A stretch of DNA of 64,000 bases from Pseudomonas putida (GTDB lineage: Bacteria; Pseudomonadota; Gammaproteobacteria; Pseudomonadales; Pseudomonadaceae), in assembly GCF_001941965.1 (NCBI RefSeq), contig NZ_MKZO01000073.1, forward strand, positions 1 through 64,000. Direction: 5' to 3'. The position numbers and the translations under genes are program-made. The notes under the pieces were generated by a model that ran no database searches, was not told where the DNA came from, and saw nothing but the letters and a program-made list of their open reading frames with translations. How positions within the stretch are numbered: position 1 is the stretch's first letter; the number at the start of each line of letters is the position of its first letter. This document shows, piece by piece, positions 9,051 to 17,712 of this stretch.

Positions 9051-9492
9051 ATGGAGATTCGTGTCGCTAGATCAGAGAATACAGAAGCGATCCAGGCCAT
9101 CTAACTGCCTATCGCGCTCCATCCGGCCAATCGAAGTGTGGAGCAAATGCGTCAGCGGATCGCCACGACGCTGCAAACCTTCCCCTATCTGGTAGCCGTA
9201 CGGGAAGGGTGGGTAGTCGGTATATGCCTATGCCAGTCAGCACAGGGCGCATGCGGCGTACCGCAGGGCGGTGGGTATGACGGTCTATGTCGCCGAGGGC
9301 CAACGCCGCAGTAGGGTTGGTCAGCAGCTCTATGACGTGCTGCTGACGGTTCTGAAGCGTTCGGGGTATCACTGCATTGCTTTGTCGAATGAAGGCAGTG
9401 TCGGGCTATACGAGCGACTGGGTTTCCAGCACATCGGGACGTTTCCCTAGGTCGGGTTCAAGCCCGATACCTGGTATGGCGTAGGGCACTAG
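9051..9492 (+). pseudogene. GNAT acetyltransferase pseudogene (phosphinothricin acetyltransferase-like)
   Basis: Starting at ATG 9051 the text is MEIRVARSENTEAIQAI, a stop (TAA), then a continuing GNAT N-terminus ending TFPYLVAVREGWVVG. After a frameshift near 9222 the protein resumes as YAYASQHRAHAAYR. After a further shift the acetyl-CoA motif region reads VYVAEGQRRSRVGQQLYDVL and then GYHCIALSNEGSVGLYERLG. A last stop (TAG) precedes VGFKPDTWYGVGH. These are the blocks of Bar/Pat-type N-acetyltransferases in the right order, with at least two nonsense and two frameshift lesions, so it is dead. An intact relative is at 49536-50048. Confidence 0.85.
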
Positions 9493-9585
9493 ATTTGATC
9501 TGGGGGCGACGGCCTTCGTCCCGATGATCTCGCGCGTTTTCGAGCAATCTGCTGAAACGCGGGGTCATGCTTGCGGCGGGCGAAT

Positions 9586-9909
9586 TTAGAGCGCTTCAAA
9601 TTTCGCTTTCTGTTGGGCCATTTCCGCAATGGCTTGATGGACACGGTTCTCGATGATCTCTATCAGTTCGAGGTGCTTGGGAAATTCCTGCTTGAGCCAG
9701 GTGCTGCAGACGAAGTAATGATCGAGGTGTATCGCAAGAGGTTGCCGGTCACCCTGAGCGCATAGCATCACATTGAATTCTGTCTCGTCTCCTGCCATGG
9801 CGGCGGGCACGAAAATGGTCCCCTTGTCGCTGAAACCGCACGAGCGGCGCCATTCAGGGATGCGTTTCTTCTCGGGGTTATCTGCGGCAAACCAGGTGAT
9901 TCTTTCCAT
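9586..9909 (-). CDS. Hypothetical protein
   Basis: A 107-residue soluble protein starting MERITWFAADNPEKKRIPEW. It is mixed alpha/beta with a charged C-terminal helix (IIENRVHQAIAEMAQQ) and no membrane segment or signal peptide. I do not recognise the family. It sits upstream of a short XRE regulator on the same strand, at the left side of the first island. Confidence 0.6.
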   Translation of the reverse strand: MERITWFAADNPEKKRIPEWRRSCGFSDKGTIFVPAAMAGDETEFNVMLCAQGDRQPLAIHLDHYFVCSTWLKQEFPKHLELIEIIENRVHQAIAEMAQQKAKFEAL

Positions 9910-10105
9910 TTAATCGACCTCATAGATGAGCAATGCGCAATGTGCGTCGTGTCTGATGCGGGTGTTTGGTTCAGCCCGAATGGAGACCCGCTAGAAGCGT
10001 TGGATCGTTACCTGGCTCGGGCGTTGGTAGGGCAGGCAACTGGTTTGTTATCAGCCGCAGGATGACTCACCGGCCACCGGCGCACTTGGCAGCCACCAGG
10101 TGACG

Positions 10106-10351
10106 CTAGAGGCTTGCATCGACCAACAGCTCGGACGGTTTGCATTCCACTGCAACGGCGATGCGCAAGATATTCAGGAAGGTGACATTCCTTTCCCCCC
10201 TCTCGATCTTCCCCATGTGAGAACGATCCACGCCTGCCGCATCGGCTAGTGCTTCCTGAGAAAGCGCGAGCGCCAGGCGGCGGGCCCGAATTGCTGCACC
10301 GAGCTTTTTCAGACTGCCGTCGTTGTCGAGGGTTGCGGAGATTCTTGCCAT
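10106..10351 (-). CDS. XRE-family HTH regulator
   Basis: An 81-residue protein whose residues 15-75 form a Cro/CI-type helix-turn-helix (LGAAIRARRLALALSQEALA, DAAGVDRSHMGKIERGERN, LNILRIAVAVECKPSEL). Small single-domain HTH proteins like this act as local repressors in islands, phages or restriction systems. It starts 117 bp from the divergent hypothetical at 10468, so the gap between them is the likely control region. Confidence 0.88.
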   Translation of the reverse strand: MARISATLDNDGSLKKLGAAIRARRLALALSQEALADAAGVDRSHMGKIERGERNVTFLNILRIAVAVECKPSELLVDASL

Positions 10352-10467
10352 GGAAAGAATCGTCCCGTTATGATGCCTATACGGCCACGGTATTTACGAC
10401 CCATTTTATGGTTTGGCTTGTTGGGCCCAGTTCGCGGTTAACCGTCATACGACAAGAGAGAGCATCC

Positions 10468-10776
10468 ATGGATGGGGCGCGGAGAGGCGTGCTGCTTGAG
10501 CATGAGGGCAGGTGGGCTGGTGAGAAGAAGCATCTCCAATCCAGGTTTGGCATCAGACGTTTCTGGCTCGGTTGGCTCAGCGTGAGATTTGATGGCGGCC
10601 CGGTCTATTTCGACATGGTTGAGGCACTTCAACAGGCAATTGCTGATTTCGGATATCTCGTGAGGCGTGGTGAACGGTTGAGTGCCGAGGAGTGGCTCCA
10701 CCGAATCAATACTCTCGGTCTCCGTATTACGCCAGCGCAATTGACGGCGATCGAAACGCTCATGCGGAATCACTAA
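10468..10776 (+). CDS. Hypothetical protein
   Basis: A 102-residue protein from ATG 10468. It contains FRIRRFWLGWLS-like aromatic text, then FDMVEALQQAIADFGYLVRR and a helical tail, and has no signal peptide or clear membrane span. I do not recognise it. It is divergent from the XRE regulator at 10106-10351. A longer in-frame extension upstream overlaps that regulator and is not credible. Confidence 0.5.
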   Translation: MDGARRGVLLEHEGRWAGEKKHLQSRFGIRRFWLGWLSVRFDGGPVYFDMVEALQQAIADFGYLVRRGERLSAEEWLHRINTLGLRITPAQLTAIETLMRNH

Positions 10777-10880
10777 AGCTGCAGTAGCTTGCTTCAATAG
10801 GATTGGGGTGGTGAGCTGTCGTCATTTGAATGACAGGCTCACCACAGCTATGCGGTATCACAAATCTGGCAGCAATTGGT

Positions 10881-11687
10881 CTAGGTTTTGCCGAAGCAGC
10901 GTTCTAGCCATTCTTCGTTTTCTTGAAACTTGGGAGGCGTTTCCTGCGTCGGATAATGGTGTACCACACCCCTGCTCCTGTTTACCGCTTTACCGTGCGG
11001 CGAGCTGCACGTGTTTAATCTTGCCTGTGAGCCTTGTTTCCCGTGGCCTGGAGCGAATTCCTTGTCTGGCAGGTTTGTCCGGAAATTGTCTGCCTTTTGG
11101 CTGGACACTGTCAGGCTGTTGTCTGCCAGCAAGGCCCTCTCTATCTCCTCAGCAGTTACCGAGAGGGGGCGCAATGTCTTTTTATCGAGGCGTTCGGAGC
11201 CACTGTCGCTACCGTCGGCGATGAACAGAATTCCCTTCAGGTTGCCCATGTAGTCGTGGAATGAGGATAAGCGCGGGGGGAACTTCAGACCGGAGCGCTC
11301 CCAGAATTTGTGAAAGCCCCACCGCTGGTTTTTAATTCGAAATTGGCCAGCAGGTAACCTCTCACCCTTCAGCCCTGTTGCCGTGTTTCTTGAACGATAT
11401 AAATCAGCATTGTAAATCGCATAGGCGTGGGACCGCTGTACCACAGAGCGAAAATGAAGGGTCACGCCCTCAGAATGTCTCGCTCCATAACAGTCAGCCC
11501 CATACTCATAATACTGGTATGCGTCTATCCCTAGGCCAGAAAGAATATCTTTGATAATCGCATTCGAATGTTCATCCAGCCATTCTTGTGGTATTTCCTT
11601 CTGGCTCTTCGGGCGAATAGATAGCCGTCCTAAGTCGATACTAACTTTGTCACCCCTGTTAAGTAGTCGAATGAGCATATTTGCCAT
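10881..11687 (-). CDS. Conserved island protein of unknown function
   Basis: A 268-residue protein that begins MANMLIRLLNRGDKVSIDLG and continues with a long globular part including EWLDEHSNAIIKDIL, HFRSVVQ and LSSFHDYMGNLKGILFIADG. The C-terminal 60 residues are polar and low in order. From memory, similar proteins accompany P4-type integrases and AlpA-like genes in Pseudomonas islands, but I know of no demonstrated function. It lies on the same strand as the excisionase-like gene and integrase, as the last of that group. Confidence 0.65.
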   Translation of the reverse strand: MANMLIRLLNRGDKVSIDLGRLSIRPKSQKEIPQEWLDEHSNAIIKDILSGLGIDAYQYYEYGADCYGARHSEGVTLHFRSVVQRSHAYAIYNADLYRSRNTATGLKGERLPAGQFRIKNQRWGFHKFWERSGLKFPPRLSSFHDYMGNLKGILFIADGSDSGSERLDKKTLRPLSVTAEEIERALLADNSLTVSSQKADNFRTNLPDKEFAPGHGKQGSQARLNTCSSPHGKAVNRSRGVVHHYPTQETPPKFQENEEWLERCFGKT

Positions 11688-11804
11688 TGAGCTTATGTAC
11701 TTGTCGGTGAGATGCAGTAAAAGTCGATTCGTGCAGCGCTTATGCGCACCTCGGAGAGGTGCACAAGCGGTACGGTGAAAGCGCGCCGAGAAAGCCGGCT
11801 GCGC

Positions 11805-12077
11805 TCAGAGGGACTTTCCGGTGTGGTCGGCAGTGCGGCGGGCCAGGAATTCGGCCAGGCCGCTCACTCGATAGCGCACCAGACGACCGACTTTGAGGAA
11901 GGGGAGGTTATAGCGACCGGTAGAGCGCCAGACGGAGAGAGTGCTGACCTTCACGCCCAGGATCTGGGCTGCTTGCTTGTCGTCTACATGGACGGGAGGG
12001 GTTTTGGGGTCGTAGCCAAGTTGCGCGGCAATTTCGGTCTTGATTGCCTCGATTTGATTGGTGGTCGTGCCTTGCAT
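11805..12077 (-). CDS. Excisionase/AlpA-like HTH protein
   Basis: A 90-residue protein with a MerR/AlpA-type winged helix in its C-terminal half: DDKQAAQILGVKVSTLSVWR, then STGRYNLPFLKVGRLVRYRV and LAEFLARR. This arrangement (pick the column by HTH, then K-x-GR-x-VRY) is characteristic of excisionases and AlpA regulators. It is one gene away from the integrase at 12779-14131 and probably controls integrase expression or excision direction. Confidence 0.85.
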   Translation of the reverse strand: MQGTTTNQIEAIKTEIAAQLGYDPKTPPVHVDDKQAAQILGVKVSTLSVWRSTGRYNLPFLKVGRLVRYRVSGLAEFLARRTADHTGKSL

Positions 12078-12176
12078 GGAGAAACCCTTTACGGAATTAA
12101 GCTTGGCAGGACTACATGGTGTCCTGCAGGTTTTGACCGGTCAGGGATAGTCTCTGGTAAACGAATCTGGATGTCG

Positions 12177-12782
12177 TTACACCGAAGGCGCTTGGTGTCC
12201 TAGAATTTTTTTTACCCATTTGACGACAGTTGGTGGACGATTTAGCTCCTTATAAAAAGTACACATCTCCTCCGCAAATTTCCCAGGAGCCCTTTTGTCA
12301 TTGATATCAAACTCTCCACTTTTTATCCGCTCTATCAGCAGTCGCTCCACTGCTTCACGCTTGGTATGGTTTTGGGTAGGACGAGGTCCCTTGCTGGCTG
12401 CGCTAGCTTGCCTGGATTGCATTTCTCGATAGGCGTGCGTGCGAACCGCATGCGCGTTTTCGATAAATCTTGACGGCAGAAGCTCCCCCATGTCCTCGGG
12501 GCGGGTTGTTTCGGCAAGCGCCGTAGGTTTTCGTATCTCATGAAAAGATTTTTGTTCAAGACGTTCGAAGAGTTGCATAACGAGGATCGGCGACAACCCT
12601 TCTGATAAATCTAATTCAGAAAAAAGCCGTTCGAATCGCTCCAGGAGCTGGTCGGGAGTTGCGGGGACATCTGCCCAAAGGAAACCGAGGAATTCCTTTT
12701 CCAGCAATTCGACCGCCGCAAGCTGTCGTTTGAGTTGTTTTTGATGATCAGCGATTTCGACAGTCATTGCGTCTCCATTCAT
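12177..12782 (-). CDS. Hypothetical protein coupled to the integrase
   Basis: A 201-residue, largely helical, charged protein without membrane spans. Its ATG (12782-12780) overlaps the integrase stop codon in an ATGA arrangement, so translation is coupled to the upstream integrase. The C-terminal part (KREAVERLLIERIKSGEF, FAEEMCTFYKELNRPPTVV, WVKKILGH) may be a DNA-binding or bridging domain, but I do not recognise a family. The coupling suggests a role with the recombinase. Confidence 0.7.
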   Translation of the reverse strand: MNGDAMTVEIADHQKQLKRQLAAVELLEKEFLGFLWADVPATPDQLLERFERLFSELDLSEGLSPILVMQLFERLEQKSFHEIRKPTALAETTRPEDMGELLPSRFIENAHAVRTHAYREMQSRQASAASKGPRPTQNHTKREAVERLLIERIKSGEFDINDKRAPGKFAEEMCTFYKELNRPPTVVKWVKKILGHQAPSV

Positions 12783-14131
12783 TTGCGATGGTTCTGGTGT
12801 AGATCAAGCACCTTGGCGGGCTCCTTCAAACCCGCAGCCTCAAGCATCGCTTGTGTTGCGGTGTTGACCGATTGGCGAACTGGGTCCAGGTCTAGGCGAG
12901 CATAAATCTGCGTCGCCTGATGGGTCTTGTGGTTGAGGCTTTTGCCAATGATCGCCAGCGAGGCGCCGGTTTTCGCCTGCCAACTGCCAAGCGTGCGGCG
13001 CAGATCGTGAATGCGTAGATCGGTCATGTCATACGAAGCCGTATCTATGGCGAGGCTATCTGCCAGTGCCCGGTATTTCCTTTCTGCTTTTGCCGAAGCA
13101 GTCAGAAGTTCGAAGTCGGCGGTCTGGCGTTCTTCGGTGCTCAGCTTCTCCTCTTTCTCCAGCAGATCCAGCAAGCGTCTCATGCTGGCACGGCGTAGCA
13201 CGGTTGCCCACGCCTTCTTTGGCTCGACCAGGTGTCCAGTTTTCCCCGTTCCAGGAAAAACGAAACTGGAGCCCTTCTTCTGCGGTTGCCGGTTCTTGAG
13301 TGTGGCTACGGCCTCCGGGGAGAGGGTGACGTTTTGCGGAGTTCCGTTTTTGGTCATGCCAAGACGCCAGATGCCCGCGTCGAGGTCGAGATCGCGCCAT
13401 GCCATCTCCTGCACGTTAGAGCGGCGTGCGCCGGTCAACAGTGACAACAAAAAGAAGTCGCAAAGATCTGACTCTGCGATGGCCTCCATCAGATAAGGAA
13501 GCTCGGTGGCCAAGGCGAATCGATCCCGTGATGGCGCGGGGTTCTTTTGGATGCGGCTTGCAGGGTTGGCGCCGGTAAACAGCTCGAGATCAGCAGCGAA
13601 GTTGTAGACCGACGACACGACGATGATTGCGCGATCAGCTTGAGCGGGACTTTTCTTCGTCGTCCTGGAGTGAATTGTCTTGATTTCGGACCGTGTGATC
13701 TGCGACAGCTTGCTGCTATGGATTGGCGCCAGATACATGTTCACCACATCCGTATAGTCGCGCTTGGTGCGTTCGCTAAGCGGGGAGCCGTCACGCTTTT
13801 TCTTTTCAGACAGGTACTGCTGGAACACGTCGAGGAAAGTGGGCTCTTCTCGGATCGCTCGACGGACGGCTGCTGGATTGGCCCCGGTGGCGAATTCGCT
13901 GAGCACCTTCTGTGCATTGGTGCGAGCCTGCTCGACTGTCATCTCGGGGAAGGATCCGAGTTTGATCCACTCCATGGCGCCAACCCGCTTGATCACATAA
14001 AAGGTACGACTGCCTGCTGCGGTAATGCGAAGCACCAGCTTGGGTATCTCTGTGTCGTAGACGTTCAAGCGGTTAATGGCTGGCGGCTCGATGGCCATCA
14101 GGGCGGTCTTGGTGAACTTCAGCTTCATCAT
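12779..14131 (-). CDS. int: Tyrosine recombinase/integrase, P4 type
   Basis: A 450-residue site-specific recombinase. The N-terminal arm-binding domain (RLNVYDTEIPKLVLRIT, REWIKLG-like SFPEMTVEQAR) and SAM-like core-binding domain precede the catalytic part. The Arg is in LLTGARRSNVQEMAW, the HxxR box is IHDLRRTLGSW, and the nucleophile Tyr is in HQATQIYARLDLD. It starts 160 bp from the tRNA 3' fragment at 14291-14336 and is transcribed away from it, the usual layout at an island end. A helical hypothetical overlaps its stop by 4 bp. Confidence 0.95.
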   Translation of the reverse strand: MMKLKFTKTALMAIEPPAINRLNVYDTEIPKLVLRITAAGSRTFYVIKRVGAMEWIKLGSFPEMTVEQARTNAQKVLSEFATGANPAAVRRAIREEPTFLDVFQQYLSEKKKRDGSPLSERTKRDYTDVVNMYLAPIHSSKLSQITRSEIKTIHSRTTKKSPAQADRAIIVVSSVYNFAADLELFTGANPASRIQKNPAPSRDRFALATELPYLMEAIAESDLCDFFLLSLLTGARRSNVQEMAWRDLDLDAGIWRLGMTKNGTPQNVTLSPEAVATLKNRQPQKKGSSFVFPGTGKTGHLVEPKKAWATVLRRASMRRLLDLLEKEEKLSTEERQTADFELLTASAKAERKYRALADSLAIDTASYDMTDLRIHDLRRTLGSWQAKTGASLAIIGKSLNHKTHQATQIYARLDLDPVRQSVNTATQAMLEAAGLKEPAKVLDLHQNHRK

Positions 14132-14149
14132 GGCTTCAACCTGAATCGC

Positions 14150-14181
14150 TTGGCTAGCACTGGGCTAGCACGGGCTATCAA
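14150..14181 (+). repeat. Short direct repeats, candidate integrase arm sites
   Basis: Three near-copies of GGCTAGCAC/GGGCTATCA lie in tandem just upstream of the integrase start and 130-160 bp from the tRNA fragment. Two related copies (ACTAGCTT, GGGCTAGCA) occur near 29652-29668 on the far side of the second island. Position fits arm-type sites of a tyrosine integrase. Confidence 0.45.
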
Positions 14182-14290
14182 AAATGGTCCATCTTGGTGA
14201 TGGTTCGTTAAGCCAAGACTAAGCTGAAAGCCCTATTTTGCATAGGTCTGTAGGGGGTGATGAAGATTGGTAAAACATAAGAGCATCTAA

Positions 14291-14336
14291 CTCGTAACGC
14301 GAAGGTCGCAGGTTCGATTCCTGTCTCCGGCACCAG
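14291..14336 (+). other. 3' half of a tRNA gene, island attachment site (attL of second island)
   Basis: The segment carries an anticodon-loop-like CTCGTAA, then the variable loop, a TpsiC arm (GCAGGTTCGATTCCTGT), the acceptor strand and CACCA. The 5' half does not match a tRNA. Anticodon CGT and the AAGGTC variable region best fit tRNA-Thr(CGU). P4-type integrases recombine into tRNA 3' ends, and integrases lie on both sides. Confidence 0.8.
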
Positions 14337-14379
14337 TTCAGGTTCCAGCGAAGGCTACCAAAATCTCTGGAACCCCCTT

Positions 14380-14405
14380 AAAACCCGCCTTCTGGCGGGT
14401 TTTTT
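14380..14405 (+). terminator. Rho-independent terminator after the tRNA fragment
   Basis: AAAACCCGCC, loop TTCT, GGCGGGTTTT followed by more T. It lies directly downstream of the tRNA 3' end, as expected for the original tRNA terminator. Confidence 0.85.
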
Positions 14406-14496
14406 CGTTATGGCGTTCCGTCGGAATCCGGCAGCTGCCAACCGATTTAGGGGTAACGTTTGGGATAAAGTCGATTCGATAAAGGGGTTTACCCTT

Positions 14497-15819
14497 ATGG
14501 CTCGTACTACTGCTCCCCTGACCGACACCGCATGCCGCTCGGCCAAACCTACTGACCGCCCATACAAGCTTTTCGACGGTGACGGTCTTTACCTCCTCGT
14601 TTACCCCAATGGCCGCAAAGGCTGGCGCTTCCGGTATGTGAAACCGGATGGGCGAGAGGGGCTGACCTCGTTTGGCAACTATCCCGTCATCGGGCTTGCA
14701 GATGCTCGGCAGAAGCGTCTGGAGACTAAGCGGATGCTGGCTGAAGGCATTGATCCGATTGCGTCCAAGCAGCAGGCCAAGGCCGAGGCGGTTGTGAGAG
14801 GCCACACATTCGAGCGCGTTGCCTTGGACTGGCATAAGGAAATGTCCGTGAAGTGGGCGCCTGGCCATTCGCGGACTGTGCTCAGTCGTTTGAAGACTCA
14901 CGTATTTCCGCTGCTCGGCGCACGCGCCATTGTTGATCTGGATACCTTCGACCTCATGCAGCCGCTGGAAGAGATCAAGAAACGCGGCACGATCGATGTG
15001 GCCCTGAGGGTACAAAACTACCTACAAAGCATCATGCGTGAGGCGAAGCGGCAACGGCTGATCACGGTGAACCCAGCGTATGACCTTGAGGGCTTCATCA
15101 GCGCGCCACGGGTTACGCATCGGCCTGCACTCCCGCTGTCACGTTTGCCTGAGTTGATGGATCGTATCGAGAACTACAAGGGACGCACGCTCACTCGGCT
15201 GACCGTCATGCTGTCGCTGCATGTGTTTGTTCGGTCCAGCGAATTGCGTTTCGCACGTTGGAGTGAGTTCGACCTGAAGCGCGGCATATGGGAGATACCT
15301 GACACGCGGCCCGCGTTGGACGGCGTACCGTATTCGACCAGGGGCACGAAGATGGCGGGCGACATCCATCTGGTCCCGCTGTCACCGCAAGCGGTGGCGT
15401 TGCTCGAACAGATTCATGCGATCACCGGGTATTTCGATCTGGTGTTCACCAGTGACGCTCGCTCGTGGAAGCCAATGTCCGAGAACACGGTCAACAGCGC
15501 TTTGCGGAACATGGGCTACAACACCAAGACCGAAATCTGCGGGCATGGATTTCGGTCAATGGCGTGCAGTGCCTTGGTCGAATCCGGGCTTTGGTCCGAG
15601 ACGGCTATCGAACGGCAGATGAGTCACAGGGAGCGCAACAACGTTCGGGCGGCGTATATCCACAAGGCCGAGTTCCTGGAGGAACGGCGAATGATCATGA
15701 GTTGGTGGAGCCGTTACCTCGAAGCGAATCGGCAGGAGCATATCTCGCCGCATGAGTTCGCGAATCAGACCGGGGCAAACGTTTCTAGCCTACGAGCAAG
15801 GCGTGGCGCAGTCGAGTGA
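14497..15819 (+). CDS. int: Tyrosine recombinase/integrase of the second island, P4 type
   Basis: From ATG 14497 the product is 440 residues. The N-terminal DUF4102-type arm-binding domain is plain (LTDTACRSAKPTDRPYKLFD, GLYLLVYPNGRKGWRFRYV, GNYPVIGLADAR). Catalytic residues: Arg in FVRSSELRFARW, the H-x-x-R box as HGFRSMACSAL, and Tyr in VRAAYIHKAEFLEERR. The open frame continues upstream to 14410, but that part covers the terminator region. It is the first gene inside the tRNA attachment site and reads into the second island, whose other end is at 29590-29610. Compared with the first integrase it belongs to a different P4-like lineage. Confidence 0.95.
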   Translation: MARTTAPLTDTACRSAKPTDRPYKLFDGDGLYLLVYPNGRKGWRFRYVKPDGREGLTSFGNYPVIGLADARQKRLETKRMLAEGIDPIASKQQAKAEAVVRGHTFERVALDWHKEMSVKWAPGHSRTVLSRLKTHVFPLLGARAIVDLDTFDLMQPLEEIKKRGTIDVALRVQNYLQSIMREAKRQRLITVNPAYDLEGFISAPRVTHRPALPLSRLPELMDRIENYKGRTLTRLTVMLSLHVFVRSSELRFARWSEFDLKRGIWEIPDTRPALDGVPYSTRGTKMAGDIHLVPLSPQAVALLEQIHAITGYFDLVFTSDARSWKPMSENTVNSALRNMGYNTKTEICGHGFRSMACSALVESGLWSETAIERQMSHRERNNVRAAYIHKAEFLEERRMIMSWWSRYLEANRQEHISPHEFANQTGANVSSLRARRGAVE

Positions 15820-15860
15820 GCGCACGGCTTTGAAGCGTCGGTGATCCGCTTTTCCATGCG

Positions 15861-15905
15861 GGTCCATCCAAACAGGGCTGCAAAGCCGCCCTGTTTGGAT
15901 GGACC
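15861..15905. terminator. Perfect 18-bp inverted repeat downstream of integrase
   Basis: Arms GGTCCATCCAAACAGGGC (15861-15878) and its exact complement (15888-15905) with a 9-nt loop. It lacks a clean T-run but is followed by AT-rich DNA. It probably ends the integrase transcript or blocks read-through. Confidence 0.7.
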
Positions 15906-16717
15906 TCATCTGAAAAATCAAAAATAATAAATCGGCCACTGGAAACCACGGGATTCCGTACACACCCAACGTCATTTTCAACTGCAAAATCCAGCGGGCG
16001 AGTCGCTTGACCCTCTCGGATTGCGGGCGTAGAAAAGACAGTGCAAAGGCTGTCGTTGACAGCACCCCAGGTGACCCGAGCCTTCAAAGTCACGCCGCTC
16101 TCGCGGTGGCTCTACCCAAGGGCGATTCGCATCCGGCAGCTCGCCCGGTCACTACCCATGTGATGGATGCTCTTACACATATAGCGCTCGTGCGCCAGAT
16201 ACGCCGTACCTCGCTGCTCTGCAGCAACCTATCCGCTTGGCCGAAATATTGCGCCAACCTGTGCCCGTCTCTTTCTTCTGGAAAGAGACGGGCACTTCTA
16301 CCACTGCTGCAGCCCTGATCGCACAAGGCTTTGCGGCATTCCCCCTCGTGACAATCGGCGTGACAAACGCCGATGTCACCAGCAACAGCGCTGTAGATGA
16401 TGGTGCCGCAGACCACGGAATGGACTGCACCTGACTGACAGTCAGGCATGCCCCGGTCATCGCATTGCTGCTTGCACATGGCTCAGGATCTTCAGGCGCT
16501 GGTCTCGTCAGCCAGTGCTGCCTTCACCCGCCCACCGGTATCGGTGTTCAGGAGGCCAGATCATGAGATGCCCTTGCTCCCGGTTGTAAGGAGCCGCCAG
16601 TCCCGCGAAGAGGACATTCCCCACAGGTCGCAGGGGCCTTGATCCCTGATAACACTCAGCATTCCTGGCGGGATGACGTGGGGCGAGGATCGGAGAGCGG
16701 AAGATGAGGTGACTGGC
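15906..16717. other. Non-coding or eroded stretch inside the second island
   Basis: Over 800 bp hold no convincing gene. A plus-strand frame open from about 16077 to 16434 has protein-like text (PVSFFWKETGTSTTAAAL) but no start codon with a ribosome site, and it runs through the strong hairpin at 16261-16295. Minus-strand frames there are equally unsupported. Confidence 0.4.
16261..16295. repeat. Perfect 15-bp hairpin
   Basis: GTGCCCGTCTCTTTC, loop TTCTG, GAAAGAGACGGGCAC. It is very stable and has no T-run on the plus strand. It could be a terminator stem, a recombination relic or part of a structured RNA. Confidence 0.7.
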
Positions 16718-17250
16718 ATGGCATTGGTGGGTAGACGCGATGGCCGCAATTTTGGCTACGGCAGGCAATTGAGCTATGCAGGGCCGCAGGCGCTGAAAGA
16801 CATGTTCGGCGGTGGCCACTACGGCACGGTCAAGGCGCACAGCGATCGGTGGCAGGCATTCGTGAAGTGGTGTCGTTCTGAGGAAGGGCCCGGTATCAAT
16901 GATGCGCGGCGGATTGATCGGAAAGTGTTGGCCGACTACGCGGCGTATCTGCGCGACATGGTTAAGCGCGGTGATCTCGCCGTCAGCACCGCACAAAACC
17001 GACTCTCCAGTGTTAACAGAACCATGGCGGCGCTTCGCGGTGATCAGTACGTGAAATTGCCCAGCCCGAGCAAGGCGTTGGGTATGAAGCGCAGCGGGGT
17101 TCGACAGTCGGTGCCGCAGGGCCAAGACCGCGAACAGGTTAACCAGATCGTCAATGCGCTGTGCAGCCAACATCAGCTACGAGCCGCTGCAATCGTTCTG
17201 TTGGCGCTAGCCACCGGCATGCGCTTGCGTGAGGCGATCCTAGCCGACTT
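16718..17250 (+). pseudogene. Truncated integrase-domain protein
   Basis: From ATG 16718 (AGGTG 6 nt upstream) about 178 residues match the N-terminal part of the 'integrase domain-containing protein' type common in Pseudomonas islands: a core-binding domain with VKAHSDRWQAFVKWC, DYAAYLRDMVKRGDLAV and STAQNRLSSVN, then the first catalytic box (ALATGMRLREAILADL). Right after this Arg box the homology stops and the frame runs on as unrelated residues. The H-x-x-R and Tyr boxes are missing, so it is inactive. The next gene begins at the break without its own N-terminus, which points to a deletion that joined two genes. Confidence 0.8.
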
Positions 17251-17534
17251 GCCACGGCTGCGATGTCTTCGCATTGCCCTACATAACCAGGGACTTCGGT
17301 TCAGAGAGCAAGCTGTTCGGCGAGTTCACCCTTCAGTTGGCCAGTATCGGCGGGCCTGTCATTGGCGTAGTCCTCGGTGCCTGGCTAACAGGCCGCGCCG
17401 GCAGAAAGCTGAGGATCAAGGTGGCCGACATCGAGTTGGAGGCCAGCACGCAAGCTGAGATTGATCACCTGCTGGTAAAAGCCCTGGGGCTCAAAGCGCA
17501 GTGGAATACCCCGGATCGACCCGAGGTCGAGTGA
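17244..17534 (+). pseudogene. N-terminally truncated small membrane protein, EACC1-like C-terminus
   Basis: The frame is open from 17244 and the protein-like part starts near DVFALPYITRDFGSES. One hydrophobic segment (SIGGPVIGVVLGAWLTG) is followed by RAGRKLRIKVADIELEAS and TQAEIDHLL. This is the C-terminal pattern (one helix, then basic R-K-x-R-[LI]-K, then a short strand and helix ending in a LL pair) that I associate with effector-associated constant component 1 (EACC1) of bacterial conflict systems. It lacks a convincing start and abuts the broken integrase, so it is probably the surviving end of a defence-type gene. The family call is tentative. Confidence 0.4.
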
Positions 17535-17712
17535 GCGAGATTCAAGCCAGGTTGCTGCCGTACTGCATGCCAACAGCCGGCGCCGGCGAGCACTGCGGAT
17601 TGTTGCGAAATACCCCATCAAGCTTCTTTTCTCGATCAATGCGTTACGCTAGCGGCACAACGGCGTGACTCGTTCGAGCAGCCACAGCGAAATCAGCGAA
17701 GAGACCCTGGCC

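Noticed and set aside
14261..14336. Complete tRNA gene
   Set aside because: Only the part from the anticodon loop to CCA matches; the acceptor 5' strand, D arm and 5' anticodon stem are missing.
16090..16479. 129-codon minus-strand frame in the island
   Set aside because: No ribosome site, Cys/Arg-rich noise, and it runs through the perfect hairpin at 16261-16295.
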